Shown here in pieces: positions 27,513 through 36,193 of a DNA stretch of 64,000 nt. A program made the position numbers and the translations under genes. Source of the DNA: Xanthomonas pisi DSM 18956. Lineage in GTDB: Bacteria; Pseudomonadota; Gammaproteobacteria; Xanthomonadales; Xanthomonadaceae. The stretch spans positions 1 through 64,000 of the forward strand of contig NZ_JPLE01000054.1 in the NCBI RefSeq assembly GCF_001010415.1, read 5' to 3'. Position 1 is the stretch's first letter. Each line of letters begins with the position of its first letter. Under the pieces are notes generated by a model that saw nothing but the letters and a program-made list of their open reading frames with translations, did not search any database and was not told where the DNA came from.

Positions 27513-28694
27513 ATGACCCGTATTATCGAGTTCCTGATCGCCTTGGGGATCGTGGCTGGCTTGTTTGTCGTGGTGGGCTTGGTGTTGCCCTCGGAGCGGC
27601 AGATGTCCGAGAGTGTTGAGACCAACCGCAGAATGACGATTGTTTACGACACCGTGAACAGCTTCCGTCGTTTCAAGGATTGGAACCCGCTTGTGCTGCG
27701 TGACCCGAAGATCCAGCTGAAGCTGGCCGGCCCGGAAGAGGGCAAGGGTGCACGCGTCGAATACAGCTCCACCGAGGGCTATATCGGCAACGGCAGCTGG
27801 GAAATCAAAAACACCGTCAAGAACGAGCGTGTTGAGATCGCGATCGAAGATCCCACCAAGGGCTACGACAAGGTCACCAATTTCACCCTGGCTCCGACCG
27901 GCAAGAACAACAAGAACGTCAAGATCACCCAGGATTACAGCGTCAAGTACGGCTGGAACCTGTTCGGTCGTTACGCCGGCCTGTATGTCAGCCGCCACGT
28001 GGGCGACGACCTGAAGCTGGGTCTGTCGCGTCTGGCCACCGCACTGGCCACCGTGCCGAACTTCGACTACCGCGCGCAGCTGGATGGCAAGCCGGTGTTG
28101 AGCGATCTCAAGCTCGTCGATGTGCCGGCCGAGGACCTGTTGGTCGTCACCGCAGGCAACATCGATCGCGACAACGAGACGATCAAGAAGTCGATCAAGG
28201 ACAACCAGGAGTGGATCAAGCGCGTGATGGACGCCAACGGCCTGGAAGCTGCTGGTCCGGTCCGGATCGTCACCACCGACTTTGCCACCGACAAGTACGC
28301 GTTCGACGTCGTGCAGCCGGTCCGCAAGCGTGCCGGTGGCGCGCCGAAGGCCGATGCCAAGACCGACACCGCCAAGACCGATGCCAAGAAGGACGACGCC
28401 GCTGCTGCTGCGCCGGTCGACGCGACGCCGGTTGCCGCAACGGGCGAAGAGCTCAAGCTCAACATCCCGTCCGAAGCACCGGTGAAGTACGAGCGCACCA
28501 AGGCGCACCGTTCGGCATTTGCAACCTACGCAGGCCATATGGCCGGCCTGGATGCAGTGCGTAGCTCCCTGCGTGCCTGGGCTGCCACCAGCGGCAATGA
28601 CGTGACCGAGCGTCCGTACGAGTCGTGGAAGGGCGGCGTGGACAAGTCGTTCACGCAGGACGGTACCTACGACGTCTACTGGGCCATCAAGTAA
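27513..28694 (+). CDS. SRPBCC-family protein with GyrI-like C-terminal half
   Basis: A 393-residue protein of unknown role. An N-terminal helix (residues 4-26) anchors it or acts as an uncleaved signal. The following SRPBCC (START/polyketide cyclase-like) ligand-binding domain (about 35-180) shows the FKDWNPLVL and SWEIKNT strands typical of this fold. A second half resembles the GyrI/effector-binding fold and contains an Ala/Lys/Asp-rich linker (about 273-315) that probably separates two lobes. The start has GGAG 10 nt upstream. It lies alone, with a strong terminator after it. It may bind a hydrophobic small molecule at the inner membrane; this is inferred from the fold only. Confidence 0.78.
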   Translation: MTRIIEFLIALGIVAGLFVVVGLVLPSERQMSESVETNRRMTIVYDTVNSFRRFKDWNPLVLRDPKIQLKLAGPEEGKGARVEYSSTEGYIGNGSWEIKNTVKNERVEIAIEDPTKGYDKVTNFTLAPTGKNNKNVKITQDYSVKYGWNLFGRYAGLYVSRHVGDDLKLGLSRLATALATVPNFDYRAQLDGKPVLSDLKLVDVPAEDLLVVTAGNIDRDNETIKKSIKDNQEWIKRVMDANGLEAAGPVRIVTTDFATDKYAFDVVQPVRKRAGGAPKADAKTDTAKTDAKKDDAAAAAPVDATPVAATGEELKLNIPSEAPVKYERTKAHRSAFATYAGHMAGLDAVRSSLRAWAATSGNDVTERPYESWKGGVDKSFTQDGTYDVYWAIK

Positions 28695-28724
28695 TCGCTT
28701 CACCACGATGACGTGAGCCAGACG

Positions 28725-28758
28725 AAAACGCGCCGCAGCCTTGCGGCGCGTTTTTTTT
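28725..28758 (+). terminator. Rho-independent terminator
   Basis: A GC-rich stem (ACGCGCCGCA/TGCGGCGCGT) followed by eight T, 30 nt after the SRPBCC stop codon. A-runs before the stem could let it work on the other strand as well. Confidence 0.93.
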
Positions 28759-28788
28759 GCGCCACGGCGCTGCCAGGAAGTTGCCCGT

Positions 28789-29160
28789 ATGTCTTTGCTC
28801 GATCGTCGCAAGAAACATCCCTCGTTGCTGGCCTTTTTCGGAGGCTTGCTGGCCGCCGTCGCCGTGGGGTTGTCGGCCTATGCCTCGCATGGCGTGACCG
28901 ACGCGCTGGTGCAGTCGCGGCTGCAACTGGCGTCGCTGTACGCATTCGGTCATGGCGCCGTGCTGGTTGTGCTGGGTGCCACCGAAACGCGTGCGTTCGG
29001 ACGGGTCGGCCTGTACCTGCTGCTGCTCGGCACGTTGCTGTTTGCCGGCAGCCTGGTCGGTGGTGCCTTGCTGCACTGGCCGACCAGCCTGGCACCGATC
29101 GGCGGCACCAGCCTGATGCTGGGCTGGGTGGTGCTGGCGATCGGCGCGTTGCGGCGCTGA
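28789..29160 (+). CDS. DUF423-family small membrane protein
   Basis: An inner-membrane protein of 123 residues with four predicted helices (about 13-33, 44-63, 70-90, 98-120) and the ASHG motif after helix 1 that marks the DUF423 (YgdD-like) family. The function of this family is unknown. The ATG at 28789 follows AGGAAG. It ends 1 bp before the DNA glycosylase gene, so the two are co-transcribed, but no functional connection is known. Confidence 0.85.
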   Translation: MSLLDRRKKHPSLLAFFGGLLAAVAVGLSAYASHGVTDALVQSRLQLASLYAFGHGAVLVVLGATETRAFGRVGLYLLLLGTLLFAGSLVGGALLHWPTSLAPIGGTSLMLGWVVLAIGALRR

Positions 29161-29161
29161 G

Positions 29162-29836
29162 ATGCCACGCCACGCCCGCGGGTTCGATGTGGAGGCGGCG
29201 TTCGCGCAGTTGAGCCGGCGCGACCGCGCGCTGGGCGCGTGGATGAAGCGTATCGGCCCCATCGCGCCGCAGCCGGGCTGGCGCAAACCGTTCGACCCGG
29301 TGGACGCATTGGCGCGTGCCATCCTGTTCCAGCAACTGAGCGGCAAGGCCGCGTCCACGATCGTGGCGCGGGTAGAGGCGGCGATCGGATCGAGCCGGCT
29401 GCACGGCGACACCCTGGGGCGCGTGGACGATGCCGCCCTGCGTGCCTGCGGCGTGTCCGGCAACAAGGCACTGGCACTGCGCGATCTTGCCCGGCGCGAA
29501 GCGCTGGGTGAAATCCCTTCGCTGCGCAGACTCGCCCTCATGGAAGACGACGCCATCGTCGAGGCCTTGGTGCCGGTACGCGGCATCGGCCGCTGGACGG
29601 TGGAAATGATGCTGATGTTCCGCCTGGGCCGCCCGGACCTGCTGCCCATCGACGACCTGGGTGTGCGCAAGGGCGCCCAGCGCGTGGACAAACAGGAGCA
29701 GATGCCCACGCCAAAGGAGCTTGCCGAGCGCGGCCAACGGTGGGGCCCGTATCGCACCTACGCCGCGTTTTATCTATGGAAGATCGCCGACTTCAGCGTC
29801 GCGTCCAAAGTGCCGACCCCGCGCTCACAGGAATAG
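29162..29836 (+). CDS. DNA-3-methyladenine glycosylase (AlkA/HhH-GPD type)
   Basis: A base-excision repair enzyme of the helix-hairpin-helix GPD superfamily, 224 residues. It should flip out alkylated purines such as 3-methyladenine. The HhH element is LVPVRGIGRWTVEMM (about 136-150) and the catalytic aspartate lies in LPIDDLGVRKG (D164/D165). The FQQLSGKAASTI helix is typical of the AlkA group. There is no iron-sulfur cluster loop, which separates it from Nth/MutY. It follows the DUF423 gene by 1 bp and ends 83 bp from the convergent FAD oxidase gene. Confidence 0.93.
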   Translation: MPRHARGFDVEAAFAQLSRRDRALGAWMKRIGPIAPQPGWRKPFDPVDALARAILFQQLSGKAASTIVARVEAAIGSSRLHGDTLGRVDDAALRACGVSGNKALALRDLARREALGEIPSLRRLALMEDDAIVEALVPVRGIGRWTVEMMLMFRLGRPDLLPIDDLGVRKGAQRVDKQEQMPTPKELAERGQRWGPYRTYAAFYLWKIADFSVASKVPTPRSQE

Positions 29837-29919
29837 GTACACCGGGTGGATGTACAAGCGCGCACGCCGGCGCGAGCGGGTGGAGAACGGTATCAGGGGC
29901 GTCCGGTGCCCGGCGTTGC

Positions 29920-31353
29920 TCAGCCAGGCAGGTACTTGTCCCACAAGTGGTTGCGGAAGCGACGCTCTGGATCGATGTTCCTTTTGACGCTCGCAAAAGA
30001 CCCGGCTTCCGGGTAAGCGGCGGAAAATTGCTGCTGGCTGGCATGCAACCGGTAGGGGAGGTAGTAGCGGCCGCCCTGCGCCAGCGCCGCATCGATCAAC
30101 TGCCGGGTCCAGGCCACCGTTGCCTTGTCAGGCGAGCTGCCGCTGCGCTGCTTGTAATAGAGCACGAAGGAAAACACCGGCTGCGGTGCCCAGCGCAACA
30201 TTGACACCGTATCGGCAGGCGAGTGGCGGATCGAGATATTGAGTGCGTTGACATCGTTGCGGCGCAGGATTGCCGCCATTTCGCGCGCGAATGCGGTAAA
30301 TGCAGGCACCGGCACGAAATATTCCTGCAGCAGGTAGGTGGACATGCGCCGCGTGCGCGGTTCCAGCGAACGTGCATCCAGGCTGGCCTGGCAATTGCGA
30401 CGCATCACTACCGGCGTCTGCAGCAGCGGCGCGGTCTGATAGCGCTCGCGCAGCGACTTGCTCAGCGGCAGTTCCGATGCGGCCCAGATCAGATTCTGTT
30501 CGCGGGAGTAGTCCAGGTCGCGCGGAATCAGGCGCCTGGCATCGGTTGGCGGGGCATCGCTGCTGACCCAGGTCACTGCCAATGGGCGATCAAAGTGCGG
30601 CGGCGTCAGGTCGGCATTGTGCATCACCGCCAGTGGGTCGGCGGCGATACGGTCGGCGAAGAAGGCGGGGTAGTCGTCCAACGCCACGTGTTCCACCCGC
30701 CGCTCCAGCATGTCGTTGAGTGTCAGCGACAACTCCACTTCGGTGACCACGCCTAGCCCGCCGTAGCCGCCAATGACAGCGGAGAACAGCTCCGGCGTGT
30801 TTGTGCGGTTGAGTTCGTTTATCTGGCCACCTGCGTCCACCAGCTGCAAGGCATGCACCGTGTGCGCAATCGGCCCGGCATGCAGGTAGCGGCCATGGCA
30901 ATTGACCCCGATCGAGCCACCGACGCTGAAGTTGCTGTAGCTCTGCATCACCGCGATTGCCAGGTCATGTGGGTCGATCAGGTCCTGCACGTCCCGCCAA
31001 CGCATGCCGCTACGCACGCGGATGCGTCGGGCAGCGACATCCAGATGCACCAGGCCGACCAGCTCGCGCAGGTCCAGGTGCAGCGAAGAGGGCGAAGAGA
31101 TCTGCCCGCCCATGCTGTAGCGCGCACCGCCGATGGACACCGGACCGGTACTGCTGCGTAGCAGGCTGACCACCTCGTCCACGCTGCGCGGCCGCGCGAT
31201 GCGTGCCACCGTGGGGCGATCGATGCCGGCAATATCGGTGACCTGCAGCGATGAGTCGGGGCTCTTGCCGCATCCTGGCATGGTCAGCGCAACGCCGGCA
31301 CCCAGGAGCGCGGCGGTGGCGGTGCGGCGCTGTCTATCGATGTGCTCGTCCAT
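29920..31353 (-). CDS. FAD-binding oxidoreductase, exported
   Basis: A flavin-dependent oxidase of the PCMH/FAD-binding type 4 family (sugar-lactone and alditol oxidase-like), 477 residues. The N-terminus is an export signal with a twin-arginine-like RQRRTATAALLG and a possible lipobox TMPGC (C28), so it should be periplasmic. The PCMH domain shows VSIGGARYSMGGQ and the second flavin-contact segment FSVGGSIGVNCHGRYL. The C-terminal half is the D-arabinono-lactone oxidase-like cap (SVKRNIDPERRFRNHLWDKYL near the end). The substrate is unknown, probably a sugar acid or alcohol. The ATG at 31353 has GGAG 11 nt upstream. It is convergent with the glycosylase gene. Confidence 0.87.
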   Translation of the reverse strand: MDEHIDRQRRTATAALLGAGVALTMPGCGKSPDSSLQVTDIAGIDRPTVARIARPRSVDEVVSLLRSSTGPVSIGGARYSMGGQISSPSSLHLDLRELVGLVHLDVAARRIRVRSGMRWRDVQDLIDPHDLAIAVMQSYSNFSVGGSIGVNCHGRYLHAGPIAHTVHALQLVDAGGQINELNRTNTPELFSAVIGGYGGLGVVTEVELSLTLNDMLERRVEHVALDDYPAFFADRIAADPLAVMHNADLTPPHFDRPLAVTWVSSDAPPTDARRLIPRDLDYSREQNLIWAASELPLSKSLRERYQTAPLLQTPVVMRRNCQASLDARSLEPRTRRMSTYLLQEYFVPVPAFTAFAREMAAILRRNDVNALNISIRHSPADTVSMLRWAPQPVFSFVLYYKQRSGSSPDKATVAWTRQLIDAALAQGGRYYLPYRLHASQQQFSAAYPEAGSFASVKRNIDPERRFRNHLWDKYLPG

Positions 31354-31524
31354 AAGCGGATGTCTCCAGCAGGGTTGGGAATCAGGTGGCGGCGGGCGGC
31401 AGCCGGCCGACTGTTGCGTCGGACCACAGCCGGGGGGATCGGCAGGCAATGGAGGTGATGGCGATGCAGCGCGCGCGCTCACGCGTTGGACCTGCCAGGG
31501 CGATGACACAGCGTGCGGCAGGCT

Positions 31525-32322
31525 TCATGGCGCGTGCCAACACCAATGCCAGGGTTCGTAGACGATGCCATGCCGATTGTCGCGTGGATAACTCAGGCGG
31601 TAGCCGAACTGCTGCGCGTGACTGCCCAGCCAGGCAAATGCAGCGGTGGCTTCGAACGATTCTTCGGCCGGGGGTTCGCCAGGAGTGCCGATATCGAGTG
31701 CGTCGCCGCTGTGGTGTTCGCTGAAGCCGGGGGCGGCGTTGACTGCCAGAATCTGGTCCAGCGTCAGCCCGCGTGCGAACTTGCGTTCGAAGATGCCAAG
31801 CTGGTAATCGTGGCTGCGATAGCCGGAGATTGCATCGAGCACGATGTCCGCACGCAGCGCGGCCGCACGCATCTGCATCCATGCACGCGCGGCGCCTGCG
31901 CTGAGCCAGAGCGGCCGGCCGAAGCGATCGCGCCCGGCGTACTGCAGCGTTGCCGGTTCGGCGATCAGGCGCAGGCCGGTGCGTTGCACATAGTCATCGG
32001 CAACAAGCCCGAGCTGCGTCAGGCGATGCTGCAAGCCGTCGACCGCAAGAATGCCTGCGTGGCCTTGGCGACTTCGAACGGTCGCGTTTTGCAGTTGGTC
32101 CAGTGCCTCGTCCAGGCCGGGCTCGCGCGCCAGCCGCGGCACCAGCGGCATCAGCCCGTGCGGCAGCTGCGCGGCAAGATAGCGTCCATCGCGCTTGCGC
32201 CGCAGCAGCCAGTCGGCCTGCGCCAGCACGCGGGCGTCGGCATTGCTGCGGGCACGCAGCAGGGCGGCCGGTACCAGCTCGATGGCGGTGGTGTTGAACA
32301 GCAGGGACGGCGTTGTGCGCAT
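31525..32322 (-). CDS. M15B D-alanyl-D-alanine carboxypeptidase (VanY-like)
   Basis: A zinc carboxypeptidase-like protein of family M15, 265 residues. The catalytic domain occupies the C-terminal half: SGYRSHDYQ, the zinc motif SEHHSGDALD (S201 to D210, matching SxHxxGxAxD) and EPWHWCW near 258-264, which supplies the catalytic base and last ligand. Relatives trim the terminal D-Ala from peptidoglycan stem peptides. Unusually, about 140 residues precede the domain and no signal peptide or membrane segment is visible, so the protein may be cytosolic and act on precursors or other peptides. It lies past the terminator of the SPFH operon and is likely separately expressed. Confidence 0.87.
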   Translation of the reverse strand: MRTTPSLLFNTTAIELVPAALLRARSNADARVLAQADWLLRRKRDGRYLAAQLPHGLMPLVPRLAREPGLDEALDQLQNATVRSRQGHAGILAVDGLQHRLTQLGLVADDYVQRTGLRLIAEPATLQYAGRDRFGRPLWLSAGAARAWMQMRAAALRADIVLDAISGYRSHDYQLGIFERKFARGLTLDQILAVNAAPGFSEHHSGDALDIGTPGEPPAEESFEATAAFAWLGSHAQQFGYRLSYPRDNRHGIVYEPWHWCWHAP

Positions 32323-32377
32323 TGCGACAGGGTAGGGCTAAGCGTGGCGTACGGCCAGCTGGCGTGAAAACAGCCAA

Positions 32378-32399
32378 CAAAAACGACCGCGTAGCGGCC
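32378..32399 (-). terminator. Probable terminator of the SPFH operon
   Basis: Minus strand: GGCCGC-TAC-GCGGTC stem (one G-U pair) followed by GTTTTTG, about 80 nt past the PH-domain gene. Confidence 0.6.
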
Positions 32400-32480
32400 G
32401 GGTCTGCACGGCCGGTGCTGGGAGTTGGCATGTGCCACTCGTAAATCGCGGTTCGTCTACGTCTGCTTGATGACTGCTCG

Positions 32481-33080
32481 CTACGTTCTGTCAGTCGCTC
32501 GTAAATCACCGAGCAATTGGTGTGGCTGCTCAGGGCTGAGCACCACCAGGCTGTTGTCGCGCAACGGCAGAATCAGCACGCGCCTGGAGTGGGTGAGTAG
32601 ATAAAAGCCTCTGACTGCGGACTTGCTGCGGTAATGCCCCGATTTGAAACCCGGGTAGCCGAAGCCGAGCAACTGCAGGCCGGAGTTGAACGCCGTATGT
32701 TCGGCCAGGTCGACAACGCGTGCGCGGTCCAGGCGCATTGCGCTTAGCGGCACACGCTTGGTGAAGAAGGTCGAGCGGACGATCAGGCAAGCGTCGTCCA
32801 GCTGGATGCTGCGTCGCGCGTGCGCAACGGTACACGCCACCGCCACTGCCAGCAGGATGCCCAGATGCACCACCAGCGTACCGGAATGGTCATGACTGCT
32901 TGCGTGCGCAATGCTGATGAGGCCAGCAGTGATCGACAGCGGTAGCCAAAGCCAGACTGCCAGGCCCCAGCGCGTCGCCGGTGCCGCGGCGTAGTCGCGT
33001 CGGCGCCGCTGCGGGTGTTGCCCGGTGTGCGCTTTGGGCGCTGTGTCGCTGCCTTTGGGTTGGTCCGAACGTGTCGCCAT
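32481..33080 (-). CDS. PH-domain (bPH) membrane protein
   Basis: A 199-residue inner-membrane protein. An Arg/Lys-rich cytosolic N-terminus (1-35) precedes two transmembrane helices (about 37-58 and 70-87). A bacterial pleckstrin-homology-like domain (about 90-190) follows, with strands RRSIQLDDACLIVRS and FTKRVPLSAMRLDRARVVDL. The function of these bPH proteins is mostly unknown; some act in envelope stress. It is the last gene of a tightly packed operon with SPFH, a small membrane protein, an Arc-like regulator and a 62-residue protein; the start lies 1 bp after the stop of the 62-residue gene. Confidence 0.82.
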   Translation of the reverse strand: MATRSDQPKGSDTAPKAHTGQHPQRRRRDYAAAPATRWGLAVWLWLPLSITAGLISIAHASSHDHSGTLVVHLGILLAVAVACTVAHARRSIQLDDACLIVRSTFFTKRVPLSAMRLDRARVVDLAEHTAFNSGLQLLGFGYPGFKSGHYRSKSAVRGFYLLTHSRRVLILPLRDNSLVVLSPEQPHQLLGDLRATDRT

Positions 33081-33081
33081 C

Positions 33082-33270
33082 TCAGAGTTTCTTCTTCAAC
33101 GCCACGGATGCCGGCAGCGCCATACCCGGTGCCGGATGCATGACAAGCGTGGTCGTCTCCTCACTCGAGTAGCTCCGAGCGATTGATTCGCCCCGGCGGT
33201 CATTACGTGAGATGTCGCCGACGATTGCGTGTGCCAGCGCGATGGTGGCTGAGCCCACAGGCCTGGTCAT
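33082..33270 (-). CDS. Small conserved-looking protein, 62 aa
   Basis: Not recognised. The product is 62 residues with an Ala/Val helix near the N-terminus and a Lys-rich end (VALKKKL). It is supported by position and signals. The ATG overlaps the Arc-like gene stop (ATGA), AGGA lies 8 nt upstream inside that gene, and the stop is 1 bp before the PH-domain gene. The frame stays open farther upstream, but that part is antisense to none and out of frame with the Arc-like gene, so it is taken as a shadow. It could be an accessory of the SPFH complex. Confidence 0.6.
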   Translation of the reverse strand: MTRPVGSATIALAHAIVGDISRNDRRGESIARSYSSEETTTLVMHPAPGMALPASVALKKKL

Positions 33271-33446
33271 GCCGAGGGTTCCTTGTCGCCCTGCGGCTTC
33301 GGTAGCCGCCCGGCCTTGCGCAGCGCATCGCGCAACACGTATTCGATCTGTGCATTGAGACTGCGCAGTTCGTCGTCGGACCAGCGCTGCACGGCTGCCA
33401 GCACATCGGCGTTGATGCGCAGCGGGTAGGCCTTCTTTTCGCTCAC
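33267..33446 (-). CDS. Arc-like ribbon-helix-helix DNA-binding protein, 59 aa
   Basis: A 59-residue protein too short for many gene finders. Its core ([17 protein letters not shown], then a helix [18 protein letters not shown]) fits the Arc/MetJ ribbon-helix-helix fold: a beta strand that reads DNA and two helices for dimerisation. It may repress its own operon; the double GATATC site upstream of the SPFH gene is the candidate operator (inference). The start is GTG at 33446, overlapping the end of the small membrane gene by 4 bp (GTGA), and the stop overlaps the next gene's ATG by 4 bp. These couplings support expression. Confidence 0.8.
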   Translation of the reverse strand: MSEKKAYPLRINADVLAAVQRWSDDELRSLNAQIEYVLRDALRKAGRLPKPQGDKEPSA

Positions 33447-33727
33447 TCGCGCTCACCGCGGCCGCTGTGACGGCGCAGGTGCATGACCATCGAGACGATC
33501 AGGACGTTGACGCCGATGATCATGCCGATCACCACTGCGTAGATACCGGCGCGGTTGTCGCCGGCCCAGTACAGGCAGGCGGCACCGATCAGGATCACCA
33601 GGCTGATCAAGGCCCAGCGCAGGCCCAGGCCGCGCGCGCGATCGTCGTCGTCCGCACCGATGGAGGCGGCGATCGCCAGCGCGGGCAAACCGGACAGAGC
33701 GACCACCAACGGCACCATGACATTCAT
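33443..33727 (-). CDS. Small membrane protein, 94 aa
   Basis: Not recognised as a named family. The 94-residue protein has three hydrophobic segments (about 2-22, 36-55 and 60-83), an acidic DDDD cluster after the first helix and a basic C-terminus ([12 protein letters not shown]). It starts 9 bp after the SPFH gene and overlaps the Arc-like gene by 4 bp, so it probably forms a membrane complex with the SPFH protein, much as NfeD-type partners pair with SPFH proteins. That comparison is functional only; no NfeD motif is seen. Confidence 0.75.
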   Translation of the reverse strand: MNVMVPLVVALSGLPALAIAASIGADDDDRARGLGLRWALISLVILIGAACLYWAGDNRAGIYAVVIGMIIGVNVLIVSMVMHLRRHSGRGERE

Positions 33728-33736
33728 TGCTTGACC

Positions 33737-34603
33737 TCAATAGAGCGAGCCGGCGTTGACCACCGGTTGGGTGCCGCGATCAGAACACAGCACGGTGAGA
33801 AGGTTGCTGACCATATGCGCCTTGCGCTCTTCGTCCAACTGCACGACGCCGCTTTTCTGCAACTCGGCCAAGGCCATTTCCACCATGCCCACGGCGCCTG
33901 CAACGATGCGTGTGCGTGCGGCGATCACCGCATTGGCCTGCTGCCGCTGCAGCATGGCCTGGGCGATTTCCGGTGCGTAGGCGAGGTGGCTGATACGCGC
34001 TTCGATGACGTCCACGCCGGCCTGGGTCAGGCGTTCGTCCAGATGCCGCTTGAGCTGTTCGCTGATTTCGGCCGGATGGCTGCGCAACGAAATCTGCCCA
34101 TCTTCGTGCTGGTCGTAGGGATAGCTGGTGGCCATCGCGCGCAGCGCCGCTTCGGACTGGATGTGCACGAAGCTTTCGTAATCGTCGACGTTGTAGACCG
34201 CCTCCGATGCATCCATGACCTGCCACACGATCACCGCGGCGATCTCGATCGGGCTGCCATCGAGCTCGTTGACCTTGAGCCGCCCGCTCTCGAAATTGCG
34301 CACGCGCTGGCTGACCCGGCGCTTGGCATAGAAGGGGCTGTTCCAGCGCACGCCCTGGTCCTTGACGGTGCCGACGTACTTGCCGAACAGGCTCAGCACT
34401 GCCGCCTGGTTCGGTTCCAGGGTGTACAGGCCGGCCAGCACGAACACGTTGCCGGTGGCGATCAGGATGGCCGGCAGCATGCTCAGAATCGGCAGCAACC
34501 CCATGCCGGCTGCGATCAGCGCCGCGGCTGCCAGCAGCAGCACGACGACACTTGCGGCGATCACCGGAATGCCTGGAACGGAGCCGAGCGACTTCTCTTT
34601 CAT
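33737..34603 (-). CDS. SPFH (stomatin/prohibitin/flotillin) domain protein
   Basis: A membrane scaffold protein, 288 residues. Two hydrophobic N-terminal helices (about 12-35 and 40-60) anchor it. The SPFH domain (about 62-245) shows [26 protein letters not shown] and the family segment [22 protein letters not shown] helical C-terminus ([20 protein letters not shown]) drives oligomerisation. SPFH proteins form microdomain cages that hold or regulate other membrane proteins, including proteases. It leads a five-gene operon that ends with a PH-domain protein and includes an Arc-like regulator. The start has AGGA about 9 nt upstream. Confidence 0.9.
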   Translation of the reverse strand: MKEKSLGSVPGIPVIAASVVVLLLAAAALIAAGMGLLPILSMLPAILIATGNVFVLAGLYTLEPNQAAVLSLFGKYVGTVKDQGVRWNSPFYAKRRVSQRVRNFESGRLKVNELDGSPIEIAAVIVWQVMDASEAVYNVDDYESFVHIQSEAALRAMATSYPYDQHEDGQISLRSHPAEISEQLKRHLDERLTQAGVDVIEARISHLAYAPEIAQAMLQRQQANAVIAARTRIVAGAVGMVEMALAELQKSGVVQLDEERKAHMVSNLLTVLCSDRGTQPVVNAGSLY

Positions 34604-34634
34604 GGTGGGGCATCCTTGATGGGTGTGGAGAAAA

Positions 34635-34653
34635 GATATCAGATTGATATCAA
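34635..34653 (-). promoter_or_regulatory. Double GATATC operator-like site
   Basis: GATATC occurs at 34635-34640 and again at 34646-34651, the second inside a perfect palindrome TTGATATCAA (34644-34653). The centres are 11 bp apart, about one DNA turn, as expected for two ribbon-helix-helix dimers. It lies 32-50 nt upstream of the SPFH start and between that gene and the divergent purT. Confidence 0.5.
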
Positions 34654-34732
34654 GATTCGACTGGTTTCCGACCGGCGGTCGTGCCGCCCGCCCGTTAGAA
34701 TGGCCGCCCCCTTCCGATCTGGACCCGCGCTC

Positions 34733-35935
34733 ATGACTACTCTCGGCACGCCGTTATCGCCCTCCGCCACCCGGGTGTTGCTGCTGGGGTCGGGCGAACT
34801 GGGCAAGGAAGTGGCGATCGAGCTGCAGCGCTTCGGCGTGGAGGTGATCGCCGCCGATCGCTACGCCAATGCACCGGCGATGCAGGTGGCACATCGCTCG
34901 CACGTGCTGGACATGCTCGATCCTGCCGCACTGCGCGCGCTGATCGCCGCCGAGCAGCCGCATCTGATCGTGCCGGAGATCGAGGCCATCCATACCGAAA
35001 CCCTGGTGGCGCTGGAGCGCGATCAGGGCCAGCGCGTGATTCCCACCGCGCGCGCCGCACGCCTGACCATGGACCGCGAAGGCATCCGTCGCCTGGCTGC
35101 CGAAACCCTGGGCCTGCCGACCTCGCCGTACCGGTTTGTCGACACCGCTGCCGAGTACCGCGAGGCGATCGCCGCAGTGGGCCTGCCGTGCGTGGTCAAG
35201 CCGGTGATGTCGTCTTCGGGCAAGGGTCAGAGCACGTTGCGCAGCGAGGCCGACATCGATGCGGCCTGGGATTACGCGCAGACCGGCGGACGTGCCGGTG
35301 CCGGCCGCTGCATCGTCGAAGGCTTCATCGATTTCGATTACGAGATCACCTTGCTGACCGTGCGGCATGCCGGCGGCACCTCGTACTGCGATCCGATCGG
35401 GCATTGGCAGCAGGACGGCGACTACCGCGAAAGCTGGCAGCCGCAGCCGATGTCGGCCGCCGCCTTGCAACGCTCGCAGGAGATTGCGAAAGCCATCACC
35501 GACGATCTGGGTGGCTGGGGACTGTTCGGGGTGGAGTTGTTCGTCAAGGGCGACGAAGTCTGGTTCAGCGAAGTCTCGCCGCGCCCGCACGACACCGGGC
35601 TGGTGACGCTGGTGTCGCAGGAACTGAGCGAATTCGCGCTGCACGCCCGCGCCATCCTCGGCCTGCCGGTCGGTGCCGAGAACGGTGGCGTGATCCGCCA
35701 GAGCGGCCCGTCGGCGTCGAGTGCGTTACTCGCCCACGGCACTGGCGTGCCGGTGTTCGACAACGTTGCCGCTGCATTGCGCGACCCGGACACCGCCCTG
35801 CGCCTGTTCGGCAAACCGCGCGTGGACGGCCACCGCCGTGTCGGCGTCACCCTGGCGCGCGCAGAGAGTGTCGATGCGGCACGCGAGAAAGCGCGTTTGG
35901 CGGCTGCGGCGCTGACGATTCAGTTGCAGGACTGA
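34733..35935 (+). CDS. purT: Formate-dependent phosphoribosylglycinamide formyltransferase
   Basis: An ATP-grasp enzyme that formylates GAR with free formate and ATP in purine synthesis, bypassing 10-formyl-THF; 400 residues. It has [22 protein letters not shown] (nucleotide-binding N-domain), the [13 protein letters not shown] segment, the ATP-grasp core [15 protein letters not shown] and the magnesium-binding [21 protein letters not shown]. The frame is open for over 1.2 kb upstream, but the ATG at 34733 matches the family's N-terminus and follows a TAGAAT-like -10. It is divergent from the SPFH operon. Confidence 0.95.
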   Translation: MTTLGTPLSPSATRVLLLGSGELGKEVAIELQRFGVEVIAADRYANAPAMQVAHRSHVLDMLDPAALRALIAAEQPHLIVPEIEAIHTETLVALERDQGQRVIPTARAARLTMDREGIRRLAAETLGLPTSPYRFVDTAAEYREAIAAVGLPCVVKPVMSSSGKGQSTLRSEADIDAAWDYAQTGGRAGAGRCIVEGFIDFDYEITLLTVRHAGGTSYCDPIGHWQQDGDYRESWQPQPMSAAALQRSQEIAKAITDDLGGWGLFGVELFVKGDEVWFSEVSPRPHDTGLVTLVSQELSEFALHARAILGLPVGAENGGVIRQSGPSASSALLAHGTGVPVFDNVAAALRDPDTALRLFGKPRVDGHRRVGVTLARAESVDAAREKARLAAAALTIQLQD

Positions 35936-36193
35936 GCAGCGCCTCGCTTGAAAGAGTGCAGCCCGGTGTTGCACTTCTTTCCGAACGCCAGCTGCGGCAT
36001 GTACCGATACGCTTGCCATCACCATTGAAGGCAGGCGTGCGAGCGATCCCTCGTCGCCATGCGGCGGGCGTGGGTGTGCGACGAGGCTGATTCGCGCTGT
36101 GCGTGCGCTCGCTATCCCCGTCATGCCGGCTCGGGAAGTAAGACCGATTCCAACAACCCGACGTTGCCTCACAACACAACTCGCCAATTCCGG

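Noticed and set aside
33082-33456. A longer 124-codon version of the 62-residue gene
   Set aside because: The upstream half overlaps the Arc-like gene in another frame; the ATG at 33270 has a good ribosome site and the ATGA coupling.
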